This document shows positions 9,222-20,456 of a stretch of 64,000 nt of DNA, piece by piece. The first letter of the stretch is position 1. Each line of letters begins with the position of its first letter. Where the stretch lies: contig CM050451.1 in NCBI GenBank assembly GCA_027563935.2, positions 31,139,565 to 31,203,564 of the forward strand, in the 5' to 3' direction. The DNA is from Costus lasius. Taxonomy: Eukaryota; Streptophyta; Magnoliopsida; Zingiberales; Costaceae. Below the pieces are notes generated by a model. That model was not told the DNA's origin. It searched no databases and worked only from the letters and a program-made list of their open reading frames with translations. The position numbers and the translations under genes are program-made.

Positions 9222-11021
9222 GCAAGGTTTACATGCAAATTTATATGATTGCTTTGATTATGTGTTCCAAGTATTCTAGATCTTCACCATGCGAAATTCA
9301 TCATGATAACATGTTTCATGCTGAAACTTATTTCATGTTTTACTTGCGCATGTATGTTGGCGCATGTAGTAGTTTTTTCTCAAAAATTATATCATTTGCG
9401 CGACTCATTGTAGATCTAAGATGCGCCTGCATTAAAACCCTTAGACGGGTTATTAGGGTTGAAGTCAACCCCTAAGTTAGATCCAAACATGTCTGATCAG
9501 ATCATCTGACAGCCTGAATGGGTCGACCAGATAGCACCTTGGCGCAAGCCTATGGTGGCTATAGGTCGACTGCAGACAGGTGTGTAGCGATGTCTGATTG
9601 AGACGACTACTGAACGCACCTGAGTTAGGCCCGGGGTCACGCCCGCTTGCCACACCTCAGTGTGGTCGTTCAGCCCTGGCGCATGCATAGTTGACCTTAT
9701 GGTCGACGCAAGTCAGTTAGGACTTGGTGCATGCAAGGGCAGTGGATCTGACTAGGTTGGATGAGTGGATCCCTAGTAATGGACCGTTGTAAGGTTGTAG
9801 GGCAAATAAGGAAAATTAAAATTGATCCTATGGGGTTTTCGAAAATTTTAATTTTTATGGATCACATGGTTATTGATTGATGCATATGCTTGTTTATTTA
9901 GTCTTATGTGGGCTGCTCATATTATTTGTGTGCTGTGCTGGGGCCTGCGTGCCTGAATTAAAATTGTAAATTAATTATTGTGATCTGCGCATCACTGTGT
10001 TTTAATTTATAAATGTAAGTGACCTGCGTGTCACTCTTGTCTAGATAGTTAAATTTGTAATTTAATTAGACAAGAGCACAGAGCACACTTGGCAGAGGCG
10101 CTTGCAGCAGTGGCTGGACCAGGTGGGAGGTCTAGGGTTCGACCCTAGGACCTGGCGCAATTTCCTGGTGGGCGCATCAGAGCTGCTGATGGCGCTTGGG
10201 CCCAGGTTTGGGCCAGATGAGCAGCTAAAGACCCATGAAGAGCAAGTGAAGACTTAAGTTAGGTTAAGGTCTCACTAGGGCTATGGGCTTTTACCACATA
10301 AGATTCATGCTTTCTTTTATTGCTTAATATTAGAATTGCATGATTAAATTATCTTCTGCTATCACCATAGGAATTGCATGATAGGCAAGAAGATAAAAGA
10401 CCGTTAAAATCCAACGCTTAAATATCAAGCTCGTAAGCCTTCTGACGCGAAACCTCACTGTTCTGATTATCGTTGGAGCCGTGTTGTACCCACTCAGTGG
10501 GCACGTCCATCTATCTTCAGACGGTGCGGGATTACACCTGTGTGTTACAGAGTAGGGATTTATCCCTTCTCGTTGCTCAGCATAGCACATGGTGGTCCAG
10601 GGAGTAGGTCGGGTCAGCTTGACCGTGTAGACTACATATGTGGCGCATATGGTAGCACATGGAGGCAGCCATCTGTGGAGTCAGAGATTGTGTTGTACCA
10701 ACTCAGTTGGCACAGTCTGCTGGACTGCCCAGATGAAGGGGAATCGCACGGGTTGGCGATCGGCAGTGACTGCCTACCAGAAACTAGTGCTTGTACTCTC
10801 TGTGCATCTTATCTCGCCTGAGCGGGACGCGGAGACCAAGTATGAAATCTGGATCCCATCTCACTAAAAGAGTTCTACTCTTTCGGGCTGTTTTGCTGGA
10901 TTTTTCACGCCTGATAAAATAGTGAGAAAAAGAATCTTTCTTAAGTCCTGATTGATTCTTATACATTGATACTGACCTTGCTGTTCTTGTATTGTTGTAG
11001 ATACCTGCAGCAACGAACACC
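9222..11021 (+). other. Leader of element B
   Basis: 1.8 kb untranslated region before gag. Structures seen: T-arm-like hairpin with outer stem (10119-10155), hairpin CCCAC-TCA-GTGGG (10489-10501), hairpin CCAAC-TCA-GTTGG (10698-10710). A possible intron runs from a GTATGA donor at 10840 to TTGTTGTAG ending at 11000, with a TACTGAC branch-like motif at 10970. A frame is open over about 128 codons up to a TGA near 10820, but its ATG is AAG here. Confidence 0.7.
10119..10155 (+). other. T-arm-like hairpin in leader of B
   Basis: Outer stem CCAGGT/ACCTGG encloses GGTC-TAGGG-TTCGA-CCCTA-G-GACC. The loop region matches a tRNA T-arm or pol III B box (GGTTCGACCC). Element A has the same fold at 5054-5077 with a T-A pair replaced by C-G. 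C, D and E lack it. No full tRNA fold or clear A box was found, so it is not called a tRNA gene. Confidence 0.6.
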
Positions 11022-14000
11022 ATGAACTTCAATGTGCGATCCCTACTGGAAAGGGAGAAGTTTGGTGGGCCGAACTTCTCTGACTGGTTTGGACACCTTA
11101 AGATCGTTCTTAAGGTAGAGAGGAAACTGTATGTCCTCGAGACGGCGATACCGCCGCAGCCCGCTCCGAACGCCGCAAGGGCGGTTCGGGAAGCCTATGA
11201 AAAGCACGTCAATGATAGCATTGATGTCGCTTGCCTGATGCTAGCGTCTATGACGCCACCGCTGCAGCGTCAGCATGAGGATATGTCTGCTATAGACATG
11301 ATAGCGAACCTCAAGATGCTGTATGCTGCACAGGCGAGGACTGAACGCTATAATTTGACAAAGCTCTTCTTTCAGAGCAAACTGGCTGAAGGGAGCCCAG
11401 TGGGAGCTCACGTGCTCAAGATGATTGGGCACAAGGAGGCTCTAGAGAAACTGGGGCATACCATCAACCAGGAGCTTGCTGTGGACATTATTCTGCAGTC
11501 TCTCCCGCCTTCATTCGACGCGTTCATTATTAATTTTAATATGAACAAAATCGATTGTACTCCGGCAGAGCTGCTGAATATGCTCTTGACCACTGAGGAG
11601 ACTCTGAAGGGTAAGCCTTCAACCTCTGTCTTGATGGTTCCTTCTAGGAACAAGAAGAAGGGGAAGAAGGGCAAGGCTCCTGTCAAGAGTTACAGCAAGG
11701 CTCTGAAGCAGAAGGTCAAGCGGTCTAAGGAATACAGGTGTTTCCACTGTGGCCAGCTGGGTCACTGGAAAAAGGACTGTAAAGCGCTCCAAGGAGATAA
11801 GAGGGGAAGCTTTGCTTCTGGCTCAGGTATATTCGTGACTGAGGTCATGTTTTCTTCTTCTGTATCATGGGTGTTGGACACTGCATGTGGAGTTCACATT
11901 TGTTCAAATGTACAGGAACTCAAGAGAAGAAGGCAGGTGGGACAGCATGAGGTGGACCTACGAGTTGGAAACGGGGCACGGGTTGCTGCTGTTGCTGTAG
12001 GAGACTACTTTATTTCTTTACCATCTGGACTTGTATTGGAACTAAACAGTTGTTACTTTGTTCCCAGTATAACTAAAAATATTATCTCCATTCCTGCTCT
12101 TGTCAGGAAGGGGTTTTCCTTTGAATGCAATATTTCAAAGTGTATTTTGTCTTATGATAATATTGTTTATGCAACTGGTTCAATTAACAATGGGTTATTC
12201 ATGTTGGACATGGAATGTTCAATACAGCAAATTGATATTAAGAAAGCCAAGTATACTGATGACAGCACCTTGCTATGGCATAGTCGTTTAGGCCATATTA
12301 ACGAGAAACGCATTAAGCGGTTGCATGAAAATGGACTGCTGGGATCATTCTCCTATAAGGAGATTGATACATGCAAAGCTTGTTTGATGGGTAAAATGAC
12401 GAAGTCACCTTTTCCTCACAAAGGTCAAAGGGCTTCAGGTTTACTTGACCTTATACACAGTGATGTGTGTGGGCCATTTAGTAAACATGCCAGAGGTGGC
12501 TATCAGTACTTCATTACCTTTACTGATGATTTCAGTAGATATGGTTATGTCTATCTGATGAGACATAAAAGTGAATCTTTTGACAAGTTCAAAGAGTTCA
12601 AAAATGAAGTACAGAATCAGCTAGGCCGTAATATCAAGGCACTTCGCTCAGATCGAGGTGGTGAATACCTAAGTCATGCATTTACTGACTATCTAAAGGA
12701 GTGTGGGATTATCTCACAGCTCACTCCACCAGGAACACCGCAATGGAATGGTGTGTCCGAGAGGAGAAATAGAACGCTACTTGATATGGTTCGTTCTATG
12801 ATGAGTCAGGCTACTCTACCCTACTCCTTTTGGGGTTTTGCACTGGAAACAGCTGCAAAGGTACTAAACCGAGTGCCATCCAAGGCAGTTTCCAAGACGC
12901 CATATGAGTTATGGTATGGGAAACAGCCAAGCTTGACATTTATCAGGATCTGGGGTTGCGAAGCTTATGTAAAGAAGCTCGCCTCTGGGAAACTAGAGAG
13001 CAGATCTGACAAATGTATCTTTGTCGGTTACCCTAAGGAAACTAAGGGTTATTATTTCTTCGATCCCAAGGAGAACAAGGTTTTTGTTGCTCGGACGGCC
13101 ATATTTCTTGAGAAGGAGTTTCTTCTGCAAGAGGCCAGTGGGAGAGAAATAAAACTGGATGAGAATCCAGAGGAAGGACAAAGTGCTCAAGCAGAGTTGG
13201 ATGAGCCTGAGCCGGTAGAACAGGTTATTGAACAACCTGAGGCTCAGATATCACGGGAACCGCGAAGATCGGGTAGGATCCGTCGACAGCCTGAGCGCTA
13301 TGACGGAGTCTACATCATTAACAATGATGAACCCCTCACTTATGCGGATGCGGTCGGTGGACCGGAGTCAGCGAGATGGCTTGAAGCTATGCGCGCCGAG
13401 ATGGACTCCATGTCAGATAACCAAGTCTGGGATTTGGTTGATCCGCCTCCGGGAGTTATCCCTATAGGCTGTAAATGGATCTTCAAGAAGAAGATTGACA
13501 TGGATGGTAACGTGGTTACCTATAAAGGCAGGCTAGTTGCGAAAGGTTTCAAACAAATCTACGGGATAGATTATGATGAAACTTTCTCACCTGTAGCCAT
13601 GTTTAAGTCTATTCGGATTCTTTTCGCGATAGCTGCATATTATGATTATGAGATTTGGCAGATGGATGTGAAAACAGCTTTCCTTAATGGAAATCTGGAT
13701 GAGGATGTGTATATGACACAACCAGAAGGTTTCACTAATCCAGCAGATCGTCATAAGATATGCAAGTTAAAGAAGTCTATTTATGGACTTAAACAAGCAT
13801 CAAGAAGCTGGAATATTCGTTTTGATGAATCAGTCACTGAATTTGGTTTCATCAAGAACGAAGATGACCCGTGTGTATATAAGAGGTTTAGTGGGAGCGT
13901 GATTACTTTCCTAGTCCTCTACGTCGATGACATCTTGATCATTGGAAATGATATTCCTGAAATGCATGCTGTTAAAGCATGGCTAAGGAAATGTTTCCAG

Positions 14001-14903
14001 ATGAAAGATCTAGGAGAAGCAGCCTATGTGTTAGGTGTGAAGATCTACAGGGATAGATCTAAGAGGCTTCTCGGGCTGTGCCAGAGTACTTACATCGAAA
14101 AAGTCCTGGAGAGATTTCATTTAGAGAATTCTAAACGAGGATATCTTCCAGTCAGACATGGTCTGAATCTTTCGAAGAGTCAGTGTCCACAAACACAGAC
14201 TGAGAAAGATGAAATGGACAATACGCCTTATGCTTCGGCTATTGGTTCCATTATGTATGCGATGTTGTGTACTCGCCCAGACGTTGCTTACGGGTTAAGC
14301 GTAACCAGTCGTTTCCAAAGTAATCCAGGTGTGGCGCACTGGATTGCAGTCAAGAACATCTTAAAATATCTGCGGAGGACCAAAGATATGTTCTTGATAT
14401 ATGGTGGTCAGGAAGAACTCAGTATTGAAGGATATACTGACGCTTCATTCCAGTCTGACCAGGATGATTTCCGATCGCAATCAGGCTATGTTTTTAGCTT
14501 GAATGGAGGTGCAGTGGTGTGGAAAAGTTTCAAACAGTCAACTGTTGCTGATTCTACAACAGAAGCCGAGTATGTTGCAGCCTCGGAAGCATCCAAGGAG
14601 GCAGTGTGGATTCGTAAGTTCGTGAGAGAACTTGGTGTCATTCCTTCGAGTGCAGATCCTTTGGTTATCTTTTGTGATAACACTGGAGCAATCGCACAAG
14701 CAAAGGAACCACGGTCGCACCAGAAGTCCAAGCACATACAGAGACGGTTTCACTTGATCCGGGAGATCATTGATCGTGGCGAGATCAAAATCTGCAAGGT
14801 ACATACAGATGACAATCTGGCAGACCCGCTTACCAAGCCTCTGGCGCAGCAGAAGCATGAGAAGCACTGTAATAATATGGGTTTGAGATTTCTCAACCAT
14901 TAG
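11022..14903 (+). CDS. gag-pol: Element B gag-pol polyprotein, intact
   Basis: One 1293-aa frame encodes all copia functions in a single polyprotein. Gag occupies about residues 1-260 with a CCHC knuckle (C240, C243, H248, C253) for RNA binding, preceded by a lysine-rich stretch. Protease: DTA with D286 as the catalytic Asp. Integrase: HHCC zinc site (H420, H425, C451, C454) and DDE core (D481, D544, E580; D-35-E spacing). RT: D882 in DVKTAFLNG and YVDD (D969, D970). RNase H: D1140, E1181, D1219, then the usual NLADPLTKPL end. Every catalytic residue I looked for is present. The order protease-integrase-RT-RNase H defines Ty1/copia; the sequence resembles the TAR/Tork side of plant copia, lineage uncertain. 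ATG 11022 is chosen because the same start is kept in all five copies. No stop or frameshift separates Gag from Pol, so the Gag excess must arise by another route such as splicing or processing. Confidence 0.96.
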   Translation: MNFNVRSLLEREKFGGPNFSDWFGHLKIVLKVERKLYVLETAIPPQPAPNAARAVREAYEKHVNDSIDVACLMLASMTPPLQRQHEDMSAIDMIANLKMLYAAQARTERYNLTKLFFQSKLAEGSPVGAHVLKMIGHKEALEKLGHTINQELAVDIILQSLPPSFDAFIINFNMNKIDCTPAELLNMLLTTEETLKGKPSTSVLMVPSRNKKKGKKGKAPVKSYSKALKQKVKRSKEYRCFHCGQLGHWKKDCKALQGDKRGSFASGSGIFVTEVMFSSSVSWVLDTACGVHICSNVQELKRRRQVGQHEVDLRVGNGARVAAVAVGDYFISLPSGLVLELNSCYFVPSITKNIISIPALVRKGFSFECNISKCILSYDNIVYATGSINNGLFMLDMECSIQQIDIKKAKYTDDSTLLWHSRLGHINEKRIKRLHENGLLGSFSYKEIDTCKACLMGKMTKSPFPHKGQRASGLLDLIHSDVCGPFSKHARGGYQYFITFTDDFSRYGYVYLMRHKSESFDKFKEFKNEVQNQLGRNIKALRSDRGGEYLSHAFTDYLKECGIISQLTPPGTPQWNGVSERRNRTLLDMVRSMMSQATLPYSFWGFALETAAKVLNRVPSKAVSKTPYELWYGKQPSLTFIRIWGCEAYVKKLASGKLESRSDKCIFVGYPKETKGYYFFDPKENKVFVARTAIFLEKEFLLQEASGREIKLDENPEEGQSAQAELDEPEPVEQVIEQPEAQISREPRRSGRIRRQPERYDGVYIINNDEPLTYADAVGGPESARWLEAMRAEMDSMSDNQVWDLVDPPPGVIPIGCKWIFKKKIDMDGNVVTYKGRLVAKGFKQIYGIDYDETFSPVAMFKSIRILFAIAAYYDYEIWQMDVKTAFLNGNLDEDVYMTQPEGFTNPADRHKICKLKKSIYGLKQASRSWNIRFDESVTEFGFIKNEDDPCVYKRFSGSVITFLVLYVDDILIIGNDIPEMHAVKAWLRKCFQMKDLGEAAYVLGVKIYRDRSKRLLGLCQSTYIEKVLERFHLENSKRGYLPVRHGLNLSKSQCPQTQTEKDEMDNTPYASAIGSIMYAMLCTRPDVAYGLSVTSRFQSNPGVAHWIAVKNILKYLRRTKDMFLIYGGQEELSIEGYTDASFQSDQDDFRSQSGYVFSLNGGAVVWKSFKQSTVADSTTEAEYVAASEASKEAVWIRKFVRELGVIPSSADPLVIFCDNTGAIAQAKEPRSHQKSKHIQRRFHLIREIIDRGEIKICKVHTDDNLADPLTKPLAQQKHEKHCNNMGLRFLNH

Positions 14904-14912
14904 ATTAAGTGC

Positions 14913-14923
14913 AAGTGGGAGAT
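14913..14923 (+). other. Polypurine tract of element B
   Basis: AAGTGGGAGAT immediately before the 3' LTR; the same tract precedes the 3' LTRs of A (18760), C (30160) and E (61598), and occurs reversed after D's 3' LTR (44581-44591). Confidence 0.9.
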
Positions 14924-16596
14924 TGTTGGGGTATGCCCTTAAGGCTAATGTTTGAGGCCTGTGGGAATGTATCAGTATCATGTAATAAACTCTTATGTTT
15001 ATAAAGGCATGGTTGTTATTCAGTTAGCTACATTGTCTGCTGCAATATATGTTCTTCTGAATAATGTCTCAAAGCTGTTCAGCTGGGCTGACATGCTATT
15101 AAGTCCTTAGTCGATGTATCTTGGTGAACATGAGACAGCCTTGATATGGTTAAGACTAATATGTGTTCTAATCTTATAGGATGCTTCGAGCATGGAATAA
15201 GATGTAGACTCATGGGTACATGGGATGTACTGGACAGACCCTACTAGGATGTTCAATTGTTTGTCACAATGTGAATATTCCTTGATTATGACAAGTGGCA
15301 CATTTCCTCTGACTTGAGATCACTTGTGTTTTCTAAATGATGATTGTCATTGTTTTGAGATAGTTCAATATCGTTTGAAACATAATGATTATAGACTATC
15401 TTGGATGGTGAGCTTGAGTCAGGTTAGAGCATTAGAGATAGACAAAGGATTGCCGTCTCCTTGTTTAAGGAGTGTGATGTTCTAAAGGGGCCCCCTGGAT
15501 GAGATGATTGAGAAAAGTGTATGGCCATACCCAGGTGACAGTGTTCATCTGATCTAATCATGCTCATCATATTGGAGTTACGAGCTTGACAGACTTGTCC
15601 AATAAGAACATCCAGTGGCAAAGGAAATATGCATGCCTTGTGAATTGATTCACACTTGTGCTGTTTTTGGGTGTAGTCTTGGAAGACTCTTTCCTTTATA
15701 TCGGGAGACAGTGATGTGTTGCTAGATACCTCTCACTGGTCGTGATAACGTGAGTTATCGTTACCGACGCTTAAAGGAAACCCTCAGGGTCGCACAATTT
15801 GATGATATGGCTTACTTAAGTCAGATCGTGTGGACTGAATTGTTCGGGTTCAGTTTAAAGGGATTTAATCTCTGATTGTAAGTGAGATCTGGTCTGATCA
15901 TGTTTGATTGATTAGGGCTTGAGATCGGTAAGCTTCGATCGAGAGAACGGATGCTAGATCGGTCAGATCAGAAGCATCAAGAGATCGATGGTCAGATCAA
16001 GCACCTTAGGGTTTTAATGTGATCTGGACTAATTGCTTGGGTTATTTGGTTTATAGACCAGACCGAATTGAACCGGCTCTAGATGTGAGCGCTTGGTTCA
16101 AAGTAATGAGGAAAATGCGATTGGTTCATGAGGGCATGAACACATGATCGCATGTAAGAGAGGTTGGCTATTTTTAGCAACCACGCCCCCCCATGTTTAC
16201 ATGGAGCGCATCTCTTGTTGCCTCAACCTCTAATTCTCGTCGCTCTCTCTCGTAAGAGATTTCTCTTTCACGTCTTGGAGACTCGAGAATCAAGCAAGGA
16301 AAGGCGATCTTCTTCCCTTCTCACGCGATCAAAGACACCTAGGAATCTTGCTAGCACAAGATATTCCGTAGGGAGTAAGCGCATCCTCATCTTGTGTGCG
16401 CGTCCTAAGGAGGAAATCTTCGTTGCTTTCTATCTTCCAAGGCGCCATCTTTAAATGGCATTGGTATGAATCGCATCTCCTTCTTTCATGTTTTAAAGGT
16501 TGATCATATATTGCATGTTTTCGATTCTTGAATCCGCTGCCTATCGAGTTTGCGCCAACTAGGGTTTCGCCCCCCTCTTGAAAGGGGTTCCCTTCA
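14924..16596 (+). repeat. 3' LTR of element B
   Basis: 1673 bp, same length as the 5' LTR with three differences found by eye. Hairpin at 15744-15759. It ends CCCTTCA followed by the target duplication cactc and the continuation of A's integrase. Confidence 0.97.
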
Positions 16597-16601
16597 CACT
16601 C

Positions 16602-18750
16602 CGCCAGGAACACCGCAATGGAATGGTGTGTCCGAAAGGAGAAATAGAACGTTACTTGATATGGTTCGTTCTATGATGAGTCAGGCTACTCTTCCATATT
16701 CCTTTTGGGGATTTGCACTGGAGACAGCTGCAAAGGTACTAAACCGAGTGCCATCCAAGGCAGTTTCTAAGATGCCATATGAGTTATGGTATGGGAAACA
16801 GCCGAGCTTGACATTTATCAGAATCTGGGGCTGCGAGGCTTATGTCAAAAAGCTCGCCTCTGGGAAACTAGAGAGCAGATCTGACAAATGTATCTTTGTC
16901 GGTTACCCTAAGGAAACTAAGGGTTATTATTTCTACGATCCCAAAGAGAACAAGGTATTTGTTGCTCGGACAGCCATATTTCTTGAGAAGGAGTTTCTTC
17001 TGCAAGAGGCCAGTGGGAGAGAAATAAAGCTGGATGAGAATCCAGAGGAAGGACAAAGTAGTCAAGCACAGTTGGATGAGCCTGAGCCGGTGGATCAGGT
17101 TACTGAATAACCTGAGGCTCAGATATCACGGGAACCGCGAAGATCGGGAAGGATCCGTCGACAGCCTGAGCGCTATGACGGAGTCTACATCATTGATAAT
17201 GATGAACCCCTCACTTATGCGGATGGCTTGAAGCTATGCGCGCCGAGATGGACTCCATGTCAGATAACCAAGTCTGGGATTTGGTTGATCCGCCTCCGGG
17301 AGTAATCCCTATAGGCTGTAAATGGATCTTCAAGAAGAAGATTGACATGGATGGTAACGTGGTTACCTATAAAGGCAGGCTAGTTGCGAAAGGTTTCAAA
17401 CAAATCTACGGGATAGATTATGATGAAACTTTCTCACCTGTAGCTATGTTTAAGTCTATTCGGATTCTTTTCGCGATAGCAGCATATTATGATTATGAGA
17501 TTTGGCAAATGGATGTGAAGACAGCTTTTCTGAATGGAAATCTGGATGAGGATGTGTATATGACAAAACCCGAAGGTTTCACTAATCCATTAGATCGTCA
17601 TAAAATATGCAAGTTAAAGAAGTCTATTTATGGACTTAAACAAGCATTAAGAAGCTGGAATATTCGTTTTGATGAATCAGTCAGTGAATTTGGTTTTATC
17701 AAGAACGAGGATGACCCGTGTGTATATAAGAGGTTTAGTGGGAGCATGATTACTTTCCTAGTCCTCTACGTCGATGATATCTTGATCATTGGAAATGACA
17801 TTCCCGAAATGCATGCCGTTAAAGCATGGTTAAGGAAATGTTTCCAGATGAAAGATTTAGGAGAAGCAGCCTATGTATTAGGTGTGAAGATCTACAGGGA
17901 TAGATCTAAGAGGCTTCTCGGGCTGTGCCAGAGTACTTACATCGATAAAGTCCTGGAGAGATTTCATTTAGAGAATTCTAAAAGAGGATATCTTCCAGTC
18001 AGACATGGTCTGAATCTTTCAAAGAGTCAGTGTCCACAAACACAGACTGAGAAAGATGAAATGGACAATACGCCTTATGCTTCGGCTATTGGGTCCATTA
18101 TGTATGCGATGTTGTGTACTCGCCCAGACGTCGCTTACGGGTTAAGCGTGACCAGTCGGTTCCAAAGTAATCCAGGTCAGGCACACTAGATTGCAGTCAA
18201 GAACATTTTAAAATATCTGCGGAGGACCAAAGATATGTTCTTGGTGTATGGTGGTCAGGAAGAACTCAGTATTGAAGGATATACTGACGCTTCGTTCCAG
18301 TCAGACCAGGATGATTTCCGATCGCAATCAGGCTATGTTTTTAGCTTGAATGGAGGAGCGGTGGTGTGGAAGAGTTTCAAACAGTCAACTGTTGCTGATT
18401 CCACAACAGAAGCCGAGTATGTTGCAGCCTCGGAAGCATCCAAGGAGGCAGTATGGATTCGTAAGTTCGTGAGAGAACTTGGTGTTGTTCCTACGAGTGC
18501 AGATCCTTTGGTTATCTTCTGTGATAACACTGGAGCAATCGCACAAGCAAAGGAACCACGGTCGCACCAGAAGTCCAAGCACATACAGAGACGGTTTCAT
18601 TTGATCAGGGAGATCATAGATCGTGGCGAGATCAAAGTCTGCAAGGTTCATACAGATGACAATCTGGCAGACCCGCTTACTAAGCCTCTGGCGCAGCAGA
18701 AGCATGAGAAGCACTGTAATAATATGGGTTTGAGATTTCTCAACCATTAG
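16602..18750 (+). pseudogene. Element A pol, remainder: integrase end, RT, RNase H
   Basis: Continues A's frame after B, from PPGTPQWNGVSERRN (integrase Glu) through RT with YVDD and RNase H to the stop at 18748-18750. Three lesions: a TAA at 17108-17110 where B has a Gln codon (CAA), a 28-bp deletion near 17225 that shifts the frame (the junction lies between two GATG repeats in B), and a TAG at 18187-18189 where B has Trp (TGG). Even without B this pol would be dead. Confidence 0.92.
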
Positions 18751-18770
18751 ATTAAGTGCAAGTGGGAGAT

Positions 18771-20451
18771 TGTTGGGATATGCCCTTAAGGCTAATGTTT
18801 GAGGCCTTGGGAATGTATCAGTATCATGTAATAAACTTTTATGTTTATAAAGGCATGGTTGTTATTCAGTTTGTTACATTGTCTGCTGCAATAATTGTAC
18901 TTCTGAATAATGTCTCAAAGCTGTTCAGCTGGGCTGACATGCTATAAAGTCCTTAGTCGAGATATCTTGGTGAACATGAGACAGCCTTGATATGATTGAG
19001 ACTAATATGTGTTCTAATCTTATAGGATGCTTCGAGCATGGAATAAGATGTAGACTCATGGGTACATTGGATGTACTGGACAGACCCTACTAGGATATTC
19101 AATTGCTTGTCACATTGTGAATAATCCTTGAATGCTACAAGTGGCACATGTCCTCTGACTTGAGATCACTTGTGTTTCTAAATGATGATTGTCATTGTTT
19201 TGAGGTAGTTCAATATCATTTGAAACATAATGATTATAGACTATCTTGGATGGTGAGCTTGAGTCAGGTTAGGGCACTAGTGATAGACAAAGGATTGCCA
19301 TCTCCTTGTTTAAGGAGTGTGATGTTCTAAAGGGGCCCCCTGGATGAGATGATTGAGAGAGTGTATGGCCATACTCAGGTGACTATGTTCATCTGATCTA
19401 ATCATGCTCATCATATTGGAGTTACAAGCTTGACACGCTTGTCCAATAAGAACATCCAGTGGCAAAGGAAACATGCATGCCTTGTGAGTTGGATTCACAC
19501 TTGTGCTGTTGTTTGGGTGTAGTCTTGGAAGACTCTTTTCTTTATATCGGTAGACAGTGATGTGTTGCTAGATACCCCTCACTGATCGTGATAACGTGAG
19601 TTATCGTTACCGACATTTAAAGGAAACCCTCAGGGTCGCACAATTTGATGATATGGCTTACTTAAGTCAGATCGTGTGGACAGAATTATTTAAGTTCAGT
19701 TTAAAGGAATTTAGTCTCTGATTGTAAGTGAGATCTGGTCTGATCATGTTTGATTGATTAGGGCTTGAGATCGGTAAGCTTCGATTGAGAGAATGGATGC
19801 TAGATCAGTGAGATCAGCAGCATCAAGAGATCGACGGTCAGATCAAGAGCCTTAGGGTTTATTGTGGTCTGGACTGATTGCTTGGCTTATTTGGTTTCTT
19901 GAACTGAACCAACTTGAACCGGCTCATCATATGAGCGCATGGTTCAAAGGGGAGAGCTAATAGCGTTAAGGAAAATTCATGGTCTCATGAATTGGAGACT
20001 TTGCTATTTTTAGATAGCACTTCTCTAAACGTGACCACGCCTCACGTTCACGCAAAAGGGAAGCTCTATTCTCGCCTCTCGCCCTTCTCTCTCGACACAC
20101 TGGTGTGTGGTGACGACTTCAAGTCTCTAGGAGAGGATTCGGCCAAGAAAAAAAAACATCTCTTTCCTTCCATACGACAAGCACCTCTTGGAACCTTGCT
20201 AGCACAAGGAGCACCAAGGGAGTAGGCCGCTTCTTCATCTTGTGTGCGCATCCTTTGGAGGAGATCCTCTCGCTCTCTGCTTCCAAGACACCATCCAAGA
20301 GATGGCGATGGTATGGATCTCTCTCTTCTATACTAGCATTCGAAAGTTGATCATATGATATATTAAGATCTCTTGAAACCCTAGCTTCCCATGGGAATTT
20401 TTATATGCGCCTCCCTTAGGGTTTCGGCCCCCTAGATTAAGGGGACTTTCA
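18771..20451 (+). repeat. 3' LTR of element A
   Basis: 1681 bp, starts TGTTGGGATATGCCC (one change from the 5' LTR) and ends ACTTTCA, then target duplication aatgt. Hairpin at 19590-19605. About 11 differences from the 5' LTR by eye, including a 9-base instead of 10-base A run. Confidence 0.95.
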
Positions 20452-20456
20452 AATGT

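Larger units (their letters stand above)
7535..16596 (+). mobile_element. Copia element B, complete and apparently intact
   Basis: Two 1673-bp LTRs bound a full element of 9062 bp with target duplication cactc (7530-7534 and 16597-16601) inside A's integrase. By eye the LTRs differ at three sites only (near 7921, 8064 and 8196 against 15311, 15453 and 15593), so insertion was recent. Primer site, leader, one open gag-pol frame and polypurine tract are all present. This is the best candidate in the window for an autonomous plus-strand copy. Confidence 0.97.
2446..20451 (+). mobile_element. Copia element A, full length but split by element B
   Basis: Two LTRs of 1682 and 1681 bp start TGTTGGG and end TTTCA. 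The 5-bp target duplication aatgt is seen at 2441-2445 and 20452-20456, inside the gypsy integrase. Primer site, leader, gag-pol (broken) and polypurine tract are in normal order. By eye the LTRs differ at about 11 sites including one A-run indel. Without B the element is about 8.9 kb. It cannot encode its own pol: stops, a 28-bp deletion and the B insertion interrupt it. Confidence 0.95.

Noticed and set aside
11868..11895. Protease motif DTA instead of the textbook D-T/S-G
   Set aside because: DTA or DSA is found in other plant copia proteases such as that of Tnt1, so it is not an unusual active site.
14486..14737. Antisense 83-aa frame over the RNase H domain, present in all copies
   Set aside because: Exact shadow of a conserved coding frame; no independent evidence.
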